Assembly: GCA_935421135.1 (NCBI GenBank) | Contig: OW285190.1 | Span: 4,154,001-4,218,000 of the forward strand | Reading direction: 5' to 3' | Length of the DNA stretch: 64,000 bases | DNA from: Bugulina stolonifera | Lineage: Eukaryota; Bryozoa; Gymnolaemata; Cheilostomatida; Bugulidae | Shown: positions 62,953-64,000 of the stretch, piece by piece | How the letters are laid out: every line of letters begins with the position of its first letter | Position numbering within the stretch: position 1 is the first letter of the stretch | Made by a program: the position numbers and the translations under genes | Notes under the pieces: model-generated | The model's database searches: none | Seen by the model: the letters and a program-made list of their open reading frames with translations, nothing else | What the model was told of the DNA's origin: nothing

Positions 62953-64000
62953 CTTTTGAGGTCCACTAAATAGGATGGCCAAGTGGTTTGACAGCAACCA
63001 AATAAAAAATAAAATAAAGTCAATACAGCATGATAGTATAGAGAGCAAGAGAGAGTATAACTCTCGTCATTAGACAGAATCGAGCACAAAACTTTTGACC
63101 GTTTTTATTATAATGCAACTTTTTTTATTTTATGCAGGTCTAATGTGCATATTTATAACTGCATTTATTTGTGCCAGTATTTTAGTATCATTAAAGTACT
63201 ACTGAAATCATGCCTTTTCATGTAGCAATTATGTTATATAGGTTATTATTTTTCCATATGTACCACAAAAATTCATATAACATAATGAGTTTGTCTGTTT
63301 TCTGCAAATGGAAAACACTGCAAGCCCTCATTCTGCCATATTGAATTACAAAGGATGTAAACTTTGTTTACTCTGTAACTGTGGAAACAAAATGGAAGTT
63401 GTTACATAACAAAGCCTAGCCAATTAAATTAGTGTGGTTAATTTAGCTGAAATTCCAGCATAGGTAGTGGGTGGGAATTAATGCCAGCAGTACCCAATGT
63501 CCTCATCTAATCTGCTATTCCAAGTCTAGGCTTCAAACAGAAACTTGGATCTAGTTAATCGCTGTGTCTTTGGTAAAATTTTGCTTGTTACAACAGAGTA
63601 CCTCAGTTCTGCCTTGTGTTCTTGTTTTATGTGCATTTGCTAACTACAGCATGTGGCCCCCAACTGATGTATGCCACATTTACACCACTCTCAATTGGCT
63701 TGAATAACTGTTGCATTACTTCCTACCCATCCAATGAAATATTTATTTGTATTAGAGTGCAGTACATTTTAATGTACAGTAATACAATGCATGCACGTCG
63801 TAATACATGTACGTACTGATACTGTATTAGACCATAACACATATAATGTTATTATATACATGTAGTTATAATACTATATGGATACTGTATTTATAATTCA
63901 ATGTAATATAACATATTATAGTCTATCTAGTATATGCTACAAAATGTATATACTATATAGTATCTACTCTATATTTTCATGCAAGTACTACTGTATATCT
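62953..64000. other. Spacer, nothing recognised
   Basis: AT-rich DNA without a supported gene. One copy of the CATAACTC repeat lies at 63040-63070. Confidence 0.4.

Overview
This is eukaryotic genomic DNA, most likely from a marine invertebrate; a sponge or similar early-branching animal is my guess, not proven. The reasons are AT-rich sequence, genes cut into many short exons with GT-AG introns of about 0.1-1.5 kb, animal gene families (SLC16-like transporter, ependymin) and DNA transposons with clear target duplications. I find no bacterial operons, no ribosomal RNA and no CRISPR.

Layout. (1) 1-10.2 kb, minus strand: two tandem monocarboxylate-transporter-like (SLC16/MFS) genes. The left one runs off the window. 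The right one joins into 9 exons coding for 500 aa and appears to use one GC-AG intron. (2) 12.5-49.5 kb, minus strand: a head-to-tail array of three thermolysin-type (M4) secreted metalloprotease genes. Gene 1 (14 exons, 620 aa) has a 12.4-kb intron full of transposon and gene relics. Gene 2 (14 exons, 628 aa) is compact and intact. Gene 3 is a pseudogene: three propeptide exons are missing, a 14-bp deletion shifts the frame, and the catalytic His is Trp. (3) 49,768-53,454: a PIF/Harbinger transposon with inverted ends and a TAA target duplication. Its transposase is broken but its partner MADF-domain gene reads cleanly through four exons (271 aa). (4) 54.2-54.9 kb and 61.6-63.0 kb: two inverted copies of a hAT-type element, one with an 8-bp target duplication and the other split by a nested insertion. 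(5) 55.8-60.1 kb, plus strand: an 8-exon secreted protein of 382 aa with two ependymin domains in tandem, made by exon duplication.

Much of the rest is minisatellites, foldback sequences and SINE-like pieces. The most notable is a 31-bp minisatellite in M4 gene 1 whose unit contains the 3' end of an exon plus its splice donor, so about 16 donors lie in a row. The 12.4-kb intron of the same gene also holds repeated, decaying copies of an unidentified plus-strand multi-exon gene and remains of a tyrosine-recombinase (Crypton-like) element.

All exon joins were made by eye from splice consensus, reading-frame phase and comparison between paralogs inside the window. No database search was possible.
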